Of a stretch of 64,000 nucleotides of DNA, positions 53,577 to 61,852 are shown piece by piece. Both the position numbers and the translations under genes were made by a program. Source of the DNA: Acidimicrobiia bacterium (GTDB taxonomy: Bacteria; Actinomycetota; Acidimicrobiia; Acidimicrobiales; SKKL01); NCBI GenBank assembly GCA_041676705.1, contig JBAYRL010000003.1:1-64000 (forward strand). The letters are read 5' to 3'. Position 1 is the first letter of the stretch. Each line of letters begins with the position of its first letter. Below the pieces are notes generated by a model. The model searched no databases. It was not told where the DNA came from and saw only the letters and a program-made list of their open reading frames with translations.

Positions 53577-54962
53577 CTAGAGCAAGATTCGGGCCACGTA
53601 ATAAGTAGCTGGCAAAACAAAGAGTAAGGCGTCGAAGCGATCGAGTAGGCCGCCATGGCCTGGCAGGATACTTCCCATATCTTTGATCCCAAGATCACGC
53701 TTCAATCTCGATTCGCACAGGTCTCCTAAGGGGGCCACCACTGCAATCACCAAGCCGAGAACCAACACGTGCCCAAACGAGTTAAAGGGATGGATACGAC
53801 CGGTGATAACTACGGTGGCTACCAAAGCTGCCACCATTCCACCAATGGTACCTTCTAAGGTCTTATTTGGGCTCGCGGCACTAAGGGGCGAACGTCCCAT
53901 GGCCCGACCTACAAAGAGACCAGCCACATCGTGTGCGACGGTGCCGATAATGGCTGCCGCCAAAAGCCCAATGCCGTGGGGAGCGCGCAACAGCAGAGCC
54001 GCAAAGGAACCAAAGACGCCAACGTATATAACCCCCAAGAGGGTGACGCCCAGGTTAGGAACAACATGTTCACCGCCCACATCGGTTAAATACCACAACA
54101 ATCCCACCCAGAGAGTAAGTGTTAGCGCCACCACCACACCGGCCTCGCCCTGCCAATAAGCGGCTAGTGGAATGAAAGCCGCCGCGGCCACACCGACCAG
54201 CGCTGGCGGTCGATAACCAGCTTCTCGTATAGCGGCGAAGAATTCCATGGCGGCGAACACCAGAACCACGGCCACTAGCGCCATGGCATATTTGGGACCC
54301 ATATAAAAAGCACCGAGCGCCACCGCTGCCAGGGCTACCCCAACACCGACAGCCTGACCCATGTTGCGCCCAGACGACGGGGCATCAGCGTAATCGCCAT
54401 AATCACCGTAGTCTGCGTATTCATCGCCGCGGTAGGCAGTTTCTGTGGCGTAGTACTCGTCGTATTGCGGTGAAGTTTCGTAGTTCTCGTCGCCGGTCAC
54501 AGCAGTCGGTTCGCCTTCAGCTAAATCGTCAAAAGAAAACATTCGAGCTTCACCTGGATCACCGTGAGGTTCAATACTTGGCAATCCTTCGGCCAAGATT
54601 GAAAGCTCGTCATCATCCCAGTCAGAAGCCTGGTCACGCCATCGTGGCTGTGCCGAGGCCAAGGTAGACCACGCTGCTAACGGATCGTCGTCAGTGGATT
54701 CTCGAGCAAAAATCTTGGGTACTTCACCGGTGGCCGGCTCGGTCCAGTGAGGCAAAATGGTTCCCGAGGTCGACCGGTTCGAACCTTCAGCCGGGTCGCC
54801 CCCGTCGGACGCTTGGCCGGGCTTGTTGAGATCATCGCCGTTGTCAGGCTCACCCCAAGATGTGGCTTCGTCGCCAGGCGGCGTCGACTCGAGGTCTTCG
54901 TGGTGGCCCTGCACATCCGAAGAAGGTTCTTCGTTGCGTTCTGATTGCGGGCGATCGTCCAT
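53577..54962 (-). CDS. cdsA: Phosphatidate cytidylyltransferase with long acidic N-terminal extension
   Basis: Makes CDP-diacylglycerol from phosphatidic acid and CTP. The C-terminal 260 residues are a normal CdsA with about 7-8 helices and the signature SRLKRDLGIKDMGSILPGHGG then LLDRFDAL at the end. The first 200 residues are an added acidic, Ser/Asp/Glu/Pro-rich, probably disordered cytoplasmic region with a Tyr-rich tract (YDEYYATETAYRGDEYADYG, near 167-186). AGGAG precedes the ATG. It lies between frr and dxr. Confidence 0.94.
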   Translation of the reverse strand: MDDRPQSERNEEPSSDVQGHHEDLESTPPGDEATSWGEPDNGDDLNKPGQASDGGDPAEGSNRSTSGTILPHWTEPATGEVPKIFARESTDDDPLAAWSTLASAQPRWRDQASDWDDDELSILAEGLPSIEPHGDPGEARMFSFDDLAEGEPTAVTGDENYETSPQYDEYYATETAYRGDEYADYGDYGDYADAPSSGRNMGQAVGVGVALAAVALGAFYMGPKYAMALVAVVLVFAAMEFFAAIREAGYRPPALVGVAAAAFIPLAAYWQGEAGVVVALTLTLWVGLLWYLTDVGGEHVVPNLGVTLLGVIYVGVFGSFAALLLRAPHGIGLLAAAIIGTVAHDVAGLFVGRAMGRSPLSAASPNKTLEGTIGGMVAALVATVVITGRIHPFNSFGHVLVLGLVIAVVAPLGDLCESRLKRDLGIKDMGSILPGHGGLLDRFDALLFVLPATYYVARILL

Positions 54963-55010
54963 ATTCGGAGCTCCTAGTGCGTAGCAGTACGATACCGCTA
55001 GCTAGATAGG

Positions 55011-55580
55011 TCAGACTTCCAACAGCTCGGAAACTTTAAGTTCAAGCGCTTTGTCAATCTCGGCTTCTTGACGCTGAGTTCGCTGATCCAACTCTTTTTC
55101 CGCCCGCTGCAAGTCATCTTCAGAGATGTCCCCGTCGCGCTTGAGCGTATCGAGTTCTTTACGAGCGTCGCGGCGTAGGTTGCGCACTGCGATTCGGCCC
55201 TCTTCAGCCATATTTCGCACTACCTTGACCAACTGCTTACGTCGCTCTTCAGTGAGAGGGGGAAACATAAGCCGCAGTGAATTTCCGTCACTGCTCGGGC
55301 TTAATCCCAGATCGGAATGTTGAATCGCTTTTTCGATGGGACCTAGGTTGGCTTTGTCAAACGGGGTGATAACTAACTGGCGAGCCTCGGGAACTGTGAA
55401 ACTGGCAAGTTGCACTAGCTGCATTTCTTCGCCATAAGCTTCGACTGCCAATCGTTCAACCAAGGCTGGTGCGGCACGGCCCGTTCTAATGGTTGAAAAT
55501 TCAGAACGCGCGTGGTTTATAGCCTTAGCCATTTTTTCATCGGCTTCATCGAGTACCAGACCGAAAAGTTCATCGCTCAC
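55011..55580 (-). CDS. frr: Ribosome recycling factor
   Basis: Splits post-termination ribosomes with EF-G. The 189-residue protein is full length and shows FSTIRTGRAAPALVERLAVEAYG (near residues 28-50), LGLSPSSDGNSLRLMFPPLTEERRKQLVK (near 90-118) and the basic helix VRNLRRDARKELD. It follows pyrH by 6 bases. Confidence 0.98.
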   Translation of the reverse strand: MSDELFGLVLDEADEKMAKAINHARSEFSTIRTGRAAPALVERLAVEAYGEEMQLVQLASFTVPEARQLVITPFDKANLGPIEKAIQHSDLGLSPSSDGNSLRLMFPPLTEERRKQLVKVVRNMAEEGRIAVRNLRRDARKELDTLKRDGDISEDDLQRAEKELDQRTQRQEAEIDKALELKVSELLEV

Positions 55581-55586
55581 AAGACA

Positions 55587-56324
55587 TCACCTAACCAGAG
55601 TACCTATCGATTCGCCCGCGAGTATGGATCTCAGATTTCCTTCACCCAAAAGGTCGAAATAAACCACTGGCAAATTGTTCTCCATACACAAGGTAATGGC
55701 GGTTGGATCCATGGCTTGCAAACCTTGCTGGATGAAATCGAGATAGGAAATCTCGTCGAGCCGCACAGCACTCGGATCAACCCTGGGGTCGGCAGTGTAG
55801 ATACCATCGGTGCCGCCATGGGTGCCTTTGAGCAACGCACCGGCACCAATTTCCACGGCACGCAAAGCCGCTGGCGTGTCGGTGGTGAAGAAGGGGTTAC
55901 CCGTTCCACCAGCAAGAATGACGACCCGACCCTTCTCTAAATGTCGGATGGCCTTACGGCGGATGTAGGGTTCTGCAACCTGTTGCATGTGTATGGCTGA
56001 CTGGACTCGGGTGGGCAAACCTAGCTGCTCGAGCACGTCTTGGAGAGCTAGCGCGTTCATGACGGTAGCTAACATTCCCATGTAGTCGGCTTGGGCTCGG
56101 TCCATGCCAGCACCAGCGCCGGTCATACCACGCCAGATATTGCCGCCGCCTACGACAACGGCAATATCAACGTCAAACTCTGCTTTTACGTCAACCAAAA
56201 TTTGTGCGATGCGTTTCGCAGTATTGCCGTCAATACCGAACTCGGCACCCCCGGCAAATGCTTCCCCGGAGATTTTGACAACAACCCGGGACCACCGAGC
56301 GGGACGTCCCGCATTCTGCGACAT
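55587..56324 (-). CDS. pyrH: UMP kinase
   Basis: Phosphorylates UMP in pyrimidine nucleotide synthesis; hexameric amino-acid-kinase fold. The 245-residue protein has VVKISGEAFAGG, VVVGGGNIWRGMTGAGAGMDRAQADYMGMLATVMNALAL (in parts, near residues 59-98), GGTGNPFFTTDTPAALRA and KGTHGGTDGIYTADPR. It lies between tsf and frr as usual. Confidence 0.98.
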   Translation of the reverse strand: MSQNAGRPARWSRVVVKISGEAFAGGAEFGIDGNTAKRIAQILVDVKAEFDVDIAVVVGGGNIWRGMTGAGAGMDRAQADYMGMLATVMNALALQDVLEQLGLPTRVQSAIHMQQVAEPYIRRKAIRHLEKGRVVILAGGTGNPFFTTDTPAALRAVEIGAGALLKGTHGGTDGIYTADPRVDPSAVRLDEISYLDFIQQGLQAMDPTAITLCMENNLPVVYFDLLGEGNLRSILAGESIGTLVR

Positions 56325-56353
56325 TCTCGCTCCTTTGGCTGAGGATAAAGCGT

Positions 56354-57154
56354 CTAACCGTTAATTACGGCCTGTTCAAAGCGTACTAGTGTTGCGCCAG
56401 CTTGTTCTAGCAGCTGAGCAACAGTGAGCTTTTCATCTTTCACAAAGCTTTGCTCAAGAAGCACCCGCTCTTTGAACCAACCGTTCAAACGACCTTCCAC
56501 AATCTTGTCGATAGCCGCTTCGGGTTTGCCTTCCGCCTTAGTGATACCCACCAAAGTTTCCCGTTCGGTCTCTACCGCTTCGGCTGGAACGTCTTCGCGG
56601 GCTTGGAACTTGGGCTTAGCAAAGGCAATATGGACGGCAATATCATGAGCAAGCTCTACGGTTCCACCTTGAACTTCGACCAATACGGCATTTACGCCGC
56701 GACCGTCTTGGCGATGTAGATAAGAGTCGATGATGGTGCCATCACCAGGGGTCCACTGCACCACCTTACCGACCGCAATATTCTCTTTTTTCGATAGTGT
56801 CAGCTGATCGACAGCATCGGCGTGCTCGGCTACCGCCGCTTCGCCTCGCTCAGCTACCGCGACCGCTAGATCGTCGGCAACCTGGACAAAGTCATCAGCT
56901 TTGGCCGAAAAGTCGGTTTCAGATTTCAGTTCAACCAAGCCAAAATTGCCGTTGCGTTCGACCAGTGCCACCGCACCTTGGTCGTTCTCGCGATCGGTGC
57001 GAGTAGCTGCCTTGGCCAGACCCTTTTCGCGTAGCCATTTCGTAGCGGCTTCGAAGTCACCATCGTTCTCGGTGAGAGCGGCTTTGGCATCCATCATCCC
57101 AGCACCAGTTGCCTGGCGAAGGGCCTGTACATCTTTAGCGCTGAAATTAGACAT
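56354..57154 (-). CDS. tsf: Elongation factor Ts
   Basis: Exchanges GDP for GTP on EF-Tu. The 266-residue protein begins with the conserved ALRQATGAGMMDAKAALTENDGD region (near residues 11-33) and has VELKSETDFSAKADDF (near 75-90) and the C-terminal LEQSFVKDEKLTVAQLL. Its ATG overlaps the rpsB stop in a TAATG, so the two are coupled. Confidence 0.98.
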   Translation of the reverse strand: MSNFSAKDVQALRQATGAGMMDAKAALTENDGDFEAATKWLREKGLAKAATRTDRENDQGAVALVERNGNFGLVELKSETDFSAKADDFVQVADDLAVAVAERGEAAVAEHADAVDQLTLSKKENIAVGKVVQWTPGDGTIIDSYLHRQDGRGVNAVLVEVQGGTVELAHDIAVHIAFAKPKFQAREDVPAEAVETERETLVGITKAEGKPEAAIDKIVEGRLNGWFKERVLLEQSFVKDEKLTVAQLLEQAGATLVRFEQAVING

Positions 57155-58083
57155 TAAGCTTGCGACTCCTCGGTCGTCTCGCCCGTTGCTGGGGCTTCAG
57201 GGGCAGGTTCAGAAGCAGGCTCAGCCGATGCTTCAGTTGTTTTTTCGACAGCCGCAGCGGCGATACGAGCCTCGCGCTCAGCTGCGGCTAGTGCTGCTTG
57301 GCGACGGGCTTCGGCCTGTTGTGCCGCAATTTCGTCTTCTTCACGAAGGCTACGTCGAGCTTGAGGTGCGCCCTCGTCGGCACCGCTATGGGAACGGATA
57401 AAGCGACCTTCACCGACGGCATCGGCGACCACTCGACAGATCAGCTCACCGGAGCGAATGGCGTCATCGTTGCCGGGGATCACGTACTGAATCACATCTG
57501 GATCACAGTTGGTGTCAACCACTGCCACAATGGGAATACCAAGTCGGTTCGCTTCGGTAACTGCGATGTGTTCTTTCTTGGTATCCAAAATGAAAATAAT
57601 GTCGGGCAGTCGTTCCATGGAACGGATACCGCCCAGGTTGCGTTCTAGTTTGTCTAGCTCACGCGAAATCAAGAGGGCTTCTTTTTTAGGCATGGCCTCG
57701 AACTCACCTGAGGCCCGCATGCGCTGGAATTCGCGCATTTTGGCAACCCGCTTTGAAATGGTTTCAAAGTTAGTCAGCATGCCGCCCAACCAACGCTCGT
57801 TGATATAGGGCATTCCGCACTTCTCGGCGTAGGACTGCACGGGGTCTTGTGCTTGCTTCTTAGTTCCTACAAATAGAACGGTACCGCCATCGGCAACCGT
57901 GTCGCGGATGTAAGAGTATGCGGTTTCAATGCGATCTAATGTTTGCTGAAGATCGATTATGTAGATGCCACTACGTTCGCCGTGGATGAACCGCTTCATC
58001 TTCGGGTTCCAGCGACGAGTTTGGTGCCCAAAATGGACACCCGCATCGAGCAATTGCTTCATAGTTACGACTGGAGTTGCCAT
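57154..58083 (-). CDS. rpsB: Ribosomal protein S2
   Basis: 30S protein. The 309-residue protein has the S2 core (MKQLLDAGVHFGHQTRRWNPKM; LFVGTKKQAQDPV; NERWLGGMLTNF; LPDIIFILDTKKEHIAVTEA; GIPIVAVVDTNCDPD) plus a C-terminal extension of about 80 residues rich in Ala, Glu and Arg, probably a helix then a disordered tail. Such extensions are common in actinobacteria. GAGGAG precedes the ATG. It starts the tsf-pyrH-frr operon. Confidence 0.98.
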   Translation of the reverse strand: MATPVVTMKQLLDAGVHFGHQTRRWNPKMKRFIHGERSGIYIIDLQQTLDRIETAYSYIRDTVADGGTVLFVGTKKQAQDPVQSYAEKCGMPYINERWLGGMLTNFETISKRVAKMREFQRMRASGEFEAMPKKEALLISRELDKLERNLGGIRSMERLPDIIFILDTKKEHIAVTEANRLGIPIVAVVDTNCDPDVIQYVIPGNDDAIRSGELICRVVADAVGEGRFIRSHSGADEGAPQARRSLREEDEIAAQQAEARRQAALAAAEREARIAAAAVEKTTEASAEPASEPAPEAPATGETTEESQA

Positions 58084-58185
58084 GTCGTCTCCTCTATCGG
58101 TTTAACCGTTAACACCGGCGCCAAAGCGACCGTAAGGCGGTGCAACGTGAGTAGTTGGAAATGAAAGACCTGTGAAACACAGACC

Positions 58186-58201
58186 GGGTCATTTTTGACC
58201 C
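58186..58201. terminator. Short hairpin between the LytM-lipase gene and rpsB
   Basis: GGGTCA (58186-58191) pairs with TGACCC (58196-58201) around TTTT. It lies 48 bases past the stop of the LytM/lipase gene and about 100 before the rpsB start. It may be a weak terminator or part of the rpsB leader. Confidence 0.35.
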
Positions 58202-58248
58202 CGAGCTACTCTAGCGGTTGTAGAGGCGAAAGCCGAAGTCACAGGTGA

Positions 58249-60066
58249 TCAATAACCGGGTGATAACTGGCTAGTGCCATTATCCAAGAGACGTAGGCCT
58301 CCGAAGCTTCGAGTGGCAATCGCTCCTGCGGCAATGCCTACCACCGTTGAACCAATCTCCACGGCCGTGGTAGTTACGAGGTTCCCCAGGAAACTGAGGA
58401 AGGCAACACAGGTGGGTGCCATATCAGCTAGGGCCAAAGCTAATTCTCGTTCAGTAGATGAGTGTTTGATGACGCTGCTGTGCGGGTTTTTAGCACCGGC
58501 CCACACTGTGACATTGGTAGCTCCTTCTAAACGAGCGTGCGATGCAGGCACGGTCAAGTCGGCCGATGCTGCCAGTGCGTAGTAGTTAGGTCCGGCTGGT
58601 AGTTCCTGCTGCGTCAGCTGTTTCATAAATTCAGAGCCGGTCGCCAATTGGTTGAGATTTGTTGCCCGGTTGGGGTCTTTATTCTCAAGCGGGCTGATAG
58701 CCACCCCAGCGCCCACTAGCGGGTTTGAAGTCAAGATGGTGGCCACGGCCGCTAAGTCGGCACCCGCATGAGGTGAATCTATAGTCGCCACCAGACCCAA
58801 ACGCTCGATCACCGCCAGGCCTTCTGGGGTAGCAGCCAGGTTGTCCAACGCTAATCGCAACACGATGCCGCCCTGTGAATGGGCGTAAAGGTCAACCTCG
58901 AGGCCAGAAGGAGTGTTACTAGCTACCTCGGTCAGCAGCTCAGCCAGCAACACTCCCTTGTCGGCGAGCTGGCGTCGTGATGAATTTTTGTCGTAGCTAC
59001 TAATTGGAATGTCGGCCAGTTCGAGCGAAACTTCAGTGATCTCATCGCTCTGAAGAGCCGGAGTGCGCCCGCCTTCATAGCTGAATCGAAGAACATCAGT
59101 CGGGTCGTAGCCCAAATTTTTGAGGGGTAGATTTCCAATGTTGCCGCCGGCCGATTCGGAGTCGAAGCCGTCTACCAAGACCGCTACTCGCCTTTGCGGA
59201 GGAGCAGTGGGCTGGGTGGACGCTGGTGTGCAATCTCGTCTTGATTCCCACCATTCAAGGGTGGATTGGTATAAGTGACGCACCAATTCGATCGGTGAAT
59301 GCGCCAATAAGAGCCCGTATAGCTCAGGCCCAAGACCAATGAGCAAGGCCGTGCTAATCACGGTTAGCACTACGGTCAATACTGGATCAACGAGGTTCTC
59401 AATAACCCAGTTGGCGAAAACGAGACCGAAGCTAGATAGCCCGCCAAGACCAGCTAACAAATCATCGCCAAAACTCGCCATTGCGGACCACACTGATCCA
59501 AAGCCAAAGCCCGAGTTGTCAAAGGCAACAGCCAAAGCCAGTTGCGCGGCCTCATGAGCTGCGCTCCAAAGCTCACCACCCGGCTCATTTTCGGGTACTA
59601 GCACAACTGTTAGTACCACCGTGCCGAAGAACAGCAGCGGGTCTATATACTTGCCGCCTTCACGCATGCCGACATGCAACATTTCGCCACTATGGCCCAC
59701 CGTCTGGCCGCTCGTCACCCATTGACCGCTAGCAACCGTCACCTTGTCTAGGTAGGAATACGAGCTCAGACGACCATCAGCGTGGCGCAGCGTAACGTGT
59801 TGCTCCCCTGCTACTGTGCCAGCAAAAATCACCTCACCCGCGGCGGCCGCACCCACAACTGTGCCGCTCTCGGTCTGGTACTTAATGCCCCGGTGGCCGG
59901 GACCATATGGCGTGGTTGGGGCACGGAACTCTGCGATGACCTTGGCATCGACGGGGTGATGATATTCAACCGGCCCGACTGTAATTTCTTCGGCTGATGC
60001 TGGCTCTATGAGGGCCAGCACACTAGCGATTAAAGCCACGATCAGGAAACGAGATATGGCACGCAA
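58249..60066 (-). CDS. Exported protein: degenerate LytM/M23 domain fused to a lipase-like hydrolase
   Basis: A 605-residue envelope protein. Residues 1-25 are a signal sequence ending ASA. Residues 35-145 have the M23 (LytM) fold pattern (GHRGI; HADGRLSSYSYL; GQWVTSGQTVGHSG; DPLLFFG), but three active-site positions are changed: K62 for the zinc Asp, Y105 and M129 for catalytic His. H58 and H131 remain. Hydrophobic stretches follow near 144-157 and 225-252. Residues 290-540 look like an alpha/beta hydrolase: nucleophile S396 in YAHSQGG, probable D502 (SADLTVP) and H528 or H534. The start is TTG, with AGGAGG 8 bases upstream. It follows the sigma-factor gene. The likely role is cell-wall binding plus ester hydrolysis; both are inferred. 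Confidence 0.72.
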   Translation of the reverse strand: MRAISRFLIVALIASVLALIEPASAEEITVGPVEYHHPVDAKVIAEFRAPTTPYGPGHRGIKYQTESGTVVGAAAAGEVIFAGTVAGEQHVTLRHADGRLSSYSYLDKVTVASGQWVTSGQTVGHSGEMLHVGMREGGKYIDPLLFFGTVVLTVVLVPENEPGGELWSAAHEAAQLALAVAFDNSGFGFGSVWSAMASFGDDLLAGLGGLSSFGLVFANWVIENLVDPVLTVVLTVISTALLIGLGPELYGLLLAHSPIELVRHLYQSTLEWWESRRDCTPASTQPTAPPQRRVAVLVDGFDSESAGGNIGNLPLKNLGYDPTDVLRFSYEGGRTPALQSDEITEVSLELADIPISSYDKNSSRRQLADKGVLLAELLTEVASNTPSGLEVDLYAHSQGGIVLRLALDNLAATPEGLAVIERLGLVATIDSPHAGADLAAVATILTSNPLVGAGVAISPLENKDPNRATNLNQLATGSEFMKQLTQQELPAGPNYYALAASADLTVPASHARLEGATNVTVWAGAKNPHSSVIKHSSTERELALALADMAPTCVAFLSFLGNLVTTTAVEIGSTVVGIAAGAIATRSFGGLRLLDNGTSQLSPGY

Positions 60067-60070
60067 GAAA

Positions 60071-60107
60071 ACGCCCTCCTGAAAGGAGATCCTGACGGGG
60101 AAGGCGT
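60071..60107 (-). promoter_or_regulatory. Hairpin over the ribosome site of the LytM-lipase gene
   Basis: In the transcript CUCCU (60088-60084) can pair with the AGGAG (60080-60076) of the ribosome site around a 3-base loop, and ACGCC/GGCGU (60107-60103 with 60075-60071) can close around it. This would hide the ribosome site of the TTG-started gene. No known riboswitch class is recognised. Confidence 0.35.
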
Positions 60108-60125
60108 GAAACGAAGGAAGTTAGA

Positions 60126-60905
60126 TTAGTGCACTGCCCGCGAAAAGGCGTCCATTCGAGCCTTTAGCGCTAAGACTGCTTTGCCGTGAATTTGGCTCAC
60201 ACGGCTTTCGGTGACGGAGAGCACCTCACCGATTTCGGCCAAGGTCATGTTCTCGAAGTAATAGAGCGTTAATACGATGCGTTCGCGGTCAGACATTCGG
60301 TTAATCGACTCGGCCAGAAAAGTTCGTATTTCTTTTTCTTCATAACGAGCCACAGGCCCGTCATGTCGATCAGCAATCATGTCGCCTAGGGTGAAGTAGT
60401 CCCTCTCGCCGTTCCCACCAGAGACGCGTTCATCAAGCGCCGCCAAACCAACAGCTGAAATTTGGCCGAGCGTTATTTGTAGCTGTTCTTCCGTTAGATC
60501 AAGTTCTACTGACAGCTCGGCGTCGGTTGGTGCTCGATGGAGCGATGCCTCGAGGGTGGCATAGGCGGCTTCAACCGCTTTGGCCTTCGTTCTAACCGAT
60601 CGAGGAACCCAATCAATGGAACGTAGTTCGTCGTAGATCGCGCCTTTCACGCGAGCTGTGGCGTAAGTTTCAAATTTGAATCCCCGTTGAGGTTCAAATT
60701 TTTCGATGGCATCGATCAGGCCAAACATTCCGTAGCTCGCCAAATCGCCTTGATCCACGCTAGAAGGAAGGTTGGTGGCGATACGGCTAGCTACGAATTT
60801 TACCAACGGCGCATAATGCAAAATTAGCTGGTCGCGCAATGGTCTGGAAGGGGCCGACTTGTAATCGGCCCAAAGCCGTTCCACGTAGTCACTATCTATG
60901 CTCAT
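60126..60905 (-). CDS. whiG: RNA polymerase sigma factor, FliA/WhiG family
   Basis: A 259-residue group 3 sigma factor. Region 2 is DQGDLASYGMFGLIDAIEKFEPQRGFKFETYATARVKGAIYDELRS in parts (near residues 50-97), region 3 has RAPTDAELSVELDLTEEQL, and region 4 ends in the helix-turn-helix MTLAEIGEVLSVTESRVSQIHGKAVLALK. The actinobacterial neighbour set (rpsB, M23 gene, xerC, dprA) matches the whiG locus. The start is ATG 60905, 14 bases after xerC; the frame is open far upstream through xerC but that is not sigma-like. No ribosome site is clear. No flagellar or sporulation gene is here, so its regulon is unknown. Confidence 0.92.
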   Translation of the reverse strand: MSIDSDYVERLWADYKSAPSRPLRDQLILHYAPLVKFVASRIATNLPSSVDQGDLASYGMFGLIDAIEKFEPQRGFKFETYATARVKGAIYDELRSIDWVPRSVRTKAKAVEAAYATLEASLHRAPTDAELSVELDLTEEQLQITLGQISAVGLAALDERVSGGNGERDYFTLGDMIADRHDGPVARYEEKEIRTFLAESINRMSDRERIVLTLYYFENMTLAEIGEVLSVTESRVSQIHGKAVLALKARMDAFSRAVH

Positions 60906-60919
60906 GGTCGTGGTCGCTA

Positions 60920-61792
60920 TTACGCTCTCGGGTGGGTCGCTTGATGAACTCGAGCTAAACGTTCGCTGCTGACGTGAGTATAGATCTGAGTCGTACCCAC
61001 GTCGGCATGACCGAGCAGCTCTTGGACAGAACGTAGATCGGCACCGCCATCGAGCAGGTGAGTAGCAAAAGTATGTCGGAGCGTATGGGGGCTGGTTGGG
61101 TTGGCCGCACGACGGTCGATTATGCGACGAATATCGCGCGGCGTGATGCGTTTGGATCTCTGGTTTATAAAGAGTGCAGCGGTGGAATGCGGCTGATGAC
61201 CCGGTATCAAAGCACGCCGCCCATCGAGCCATTCCGAAAGTGCCCCCACTGATGGGCCACTTAGTGGCAACAAGCGCTCTTTCCCGCCCTTGCCAAACAC
61301 CAGTACTTGACGTTGCTTCAAGTCGACGTCGGTTAGATTTAAGCCGCAAAGCTCGGCCACCCTCAGGCCCGAGCCGTACAGCAACTCGAGAATTGCCTGG
61401 TCGCGTAGCTGTAGAGGGGACGGGTCGAGGTTTTCTGGTTTGAGCAATGTTTTGAGTTCGCCGCGTTGCAACACCCGCGGTAGGCGTCCGCTGCCTTGTG
61501 GTGCCGATAATCCAACGGACGGATTGTGTTGCAGATAGCCCGCACTTTGTGCCCAAGCACAGTATCGACGTAGCGAGGATGCCTGACGTGCAATGGTTCG
61601 TGGTGCGTAGCCCCGTGTCGACAGGTAGGCCAAATAGCGACGCAAGACTTTTTTGGAAAGCTGGTCGGGCGAGGCGAGCTTCAAACGGTCGGCCCAAGTT
61701 AGAAACGCCGTTAGATCGCGTCGATACGCTTGACGTGTCGCGTCGCTGACACCTGTCAATGACCTTACAAACTCGTCGATCGCCCAATGCAT
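60920..61792 (-). CDS. xerC: Tyrosine site-specific recombinase XerC-like
   Basis: Resolves chromosome dimers at dif with FtsK. The 290-residue protein has the SAM-like N-terminal core-binding domain and all catalytic residues: Arg in LYGSGLRVAELCGL (near residue 145), Lys in FGKGGKERLLPL, HTLRHTFATHLL, the His in ELLGHADVGTT and Tyr in QIYTHVS. No integrase-type additions or flanking repeats are seen and it sits in core synteny, so it is a housekeeping Xer, not a phage integrase. XerC versus XerD cannot be settled here. Confidence 0.92.
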   Translation of the reverse strand: MHWAIDEFVRSLTGVSDATRQAYRRDLTAFLTWADRLKLASPDQLSKKVLRRYLAYLSTRGYAPRTIARQASSLRRYCAWAQSAGYLQHNPSVGLSAPQGSGRLPRVLQRGELKTLLKPENLDPSPLQLRDQAILELLYGSGLRVAELCGLNLTDVDLKQRQVLVFGKGGKERLLPLSGPSVGALSEWLDGRRALIPGHQPHSTAALFINQRSKRITPRDIRRIIDRRAANPTSPHTLRHTFATHLLDGGADLRSVQELLGHADVGTTQIYTHVSSERLARVHQATHPRA

Positions 61793-61852
61793 GGCTATAA
61801 CTTAGCGCCGGTATTGGTGAATCTGACTGGCTTTCACGCATTCGGACCATGG

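Noticed and set aside
60906..61850. A 574-residue open frame that would extend the sigma factor upstream through the whole xerC gene.
   Set aside because: The upstream part overlaps xerC in another frame, is rich in Arg, Ser, Cys and Pro and shows no sigma features; the sigma protein clearly starts at 60905.
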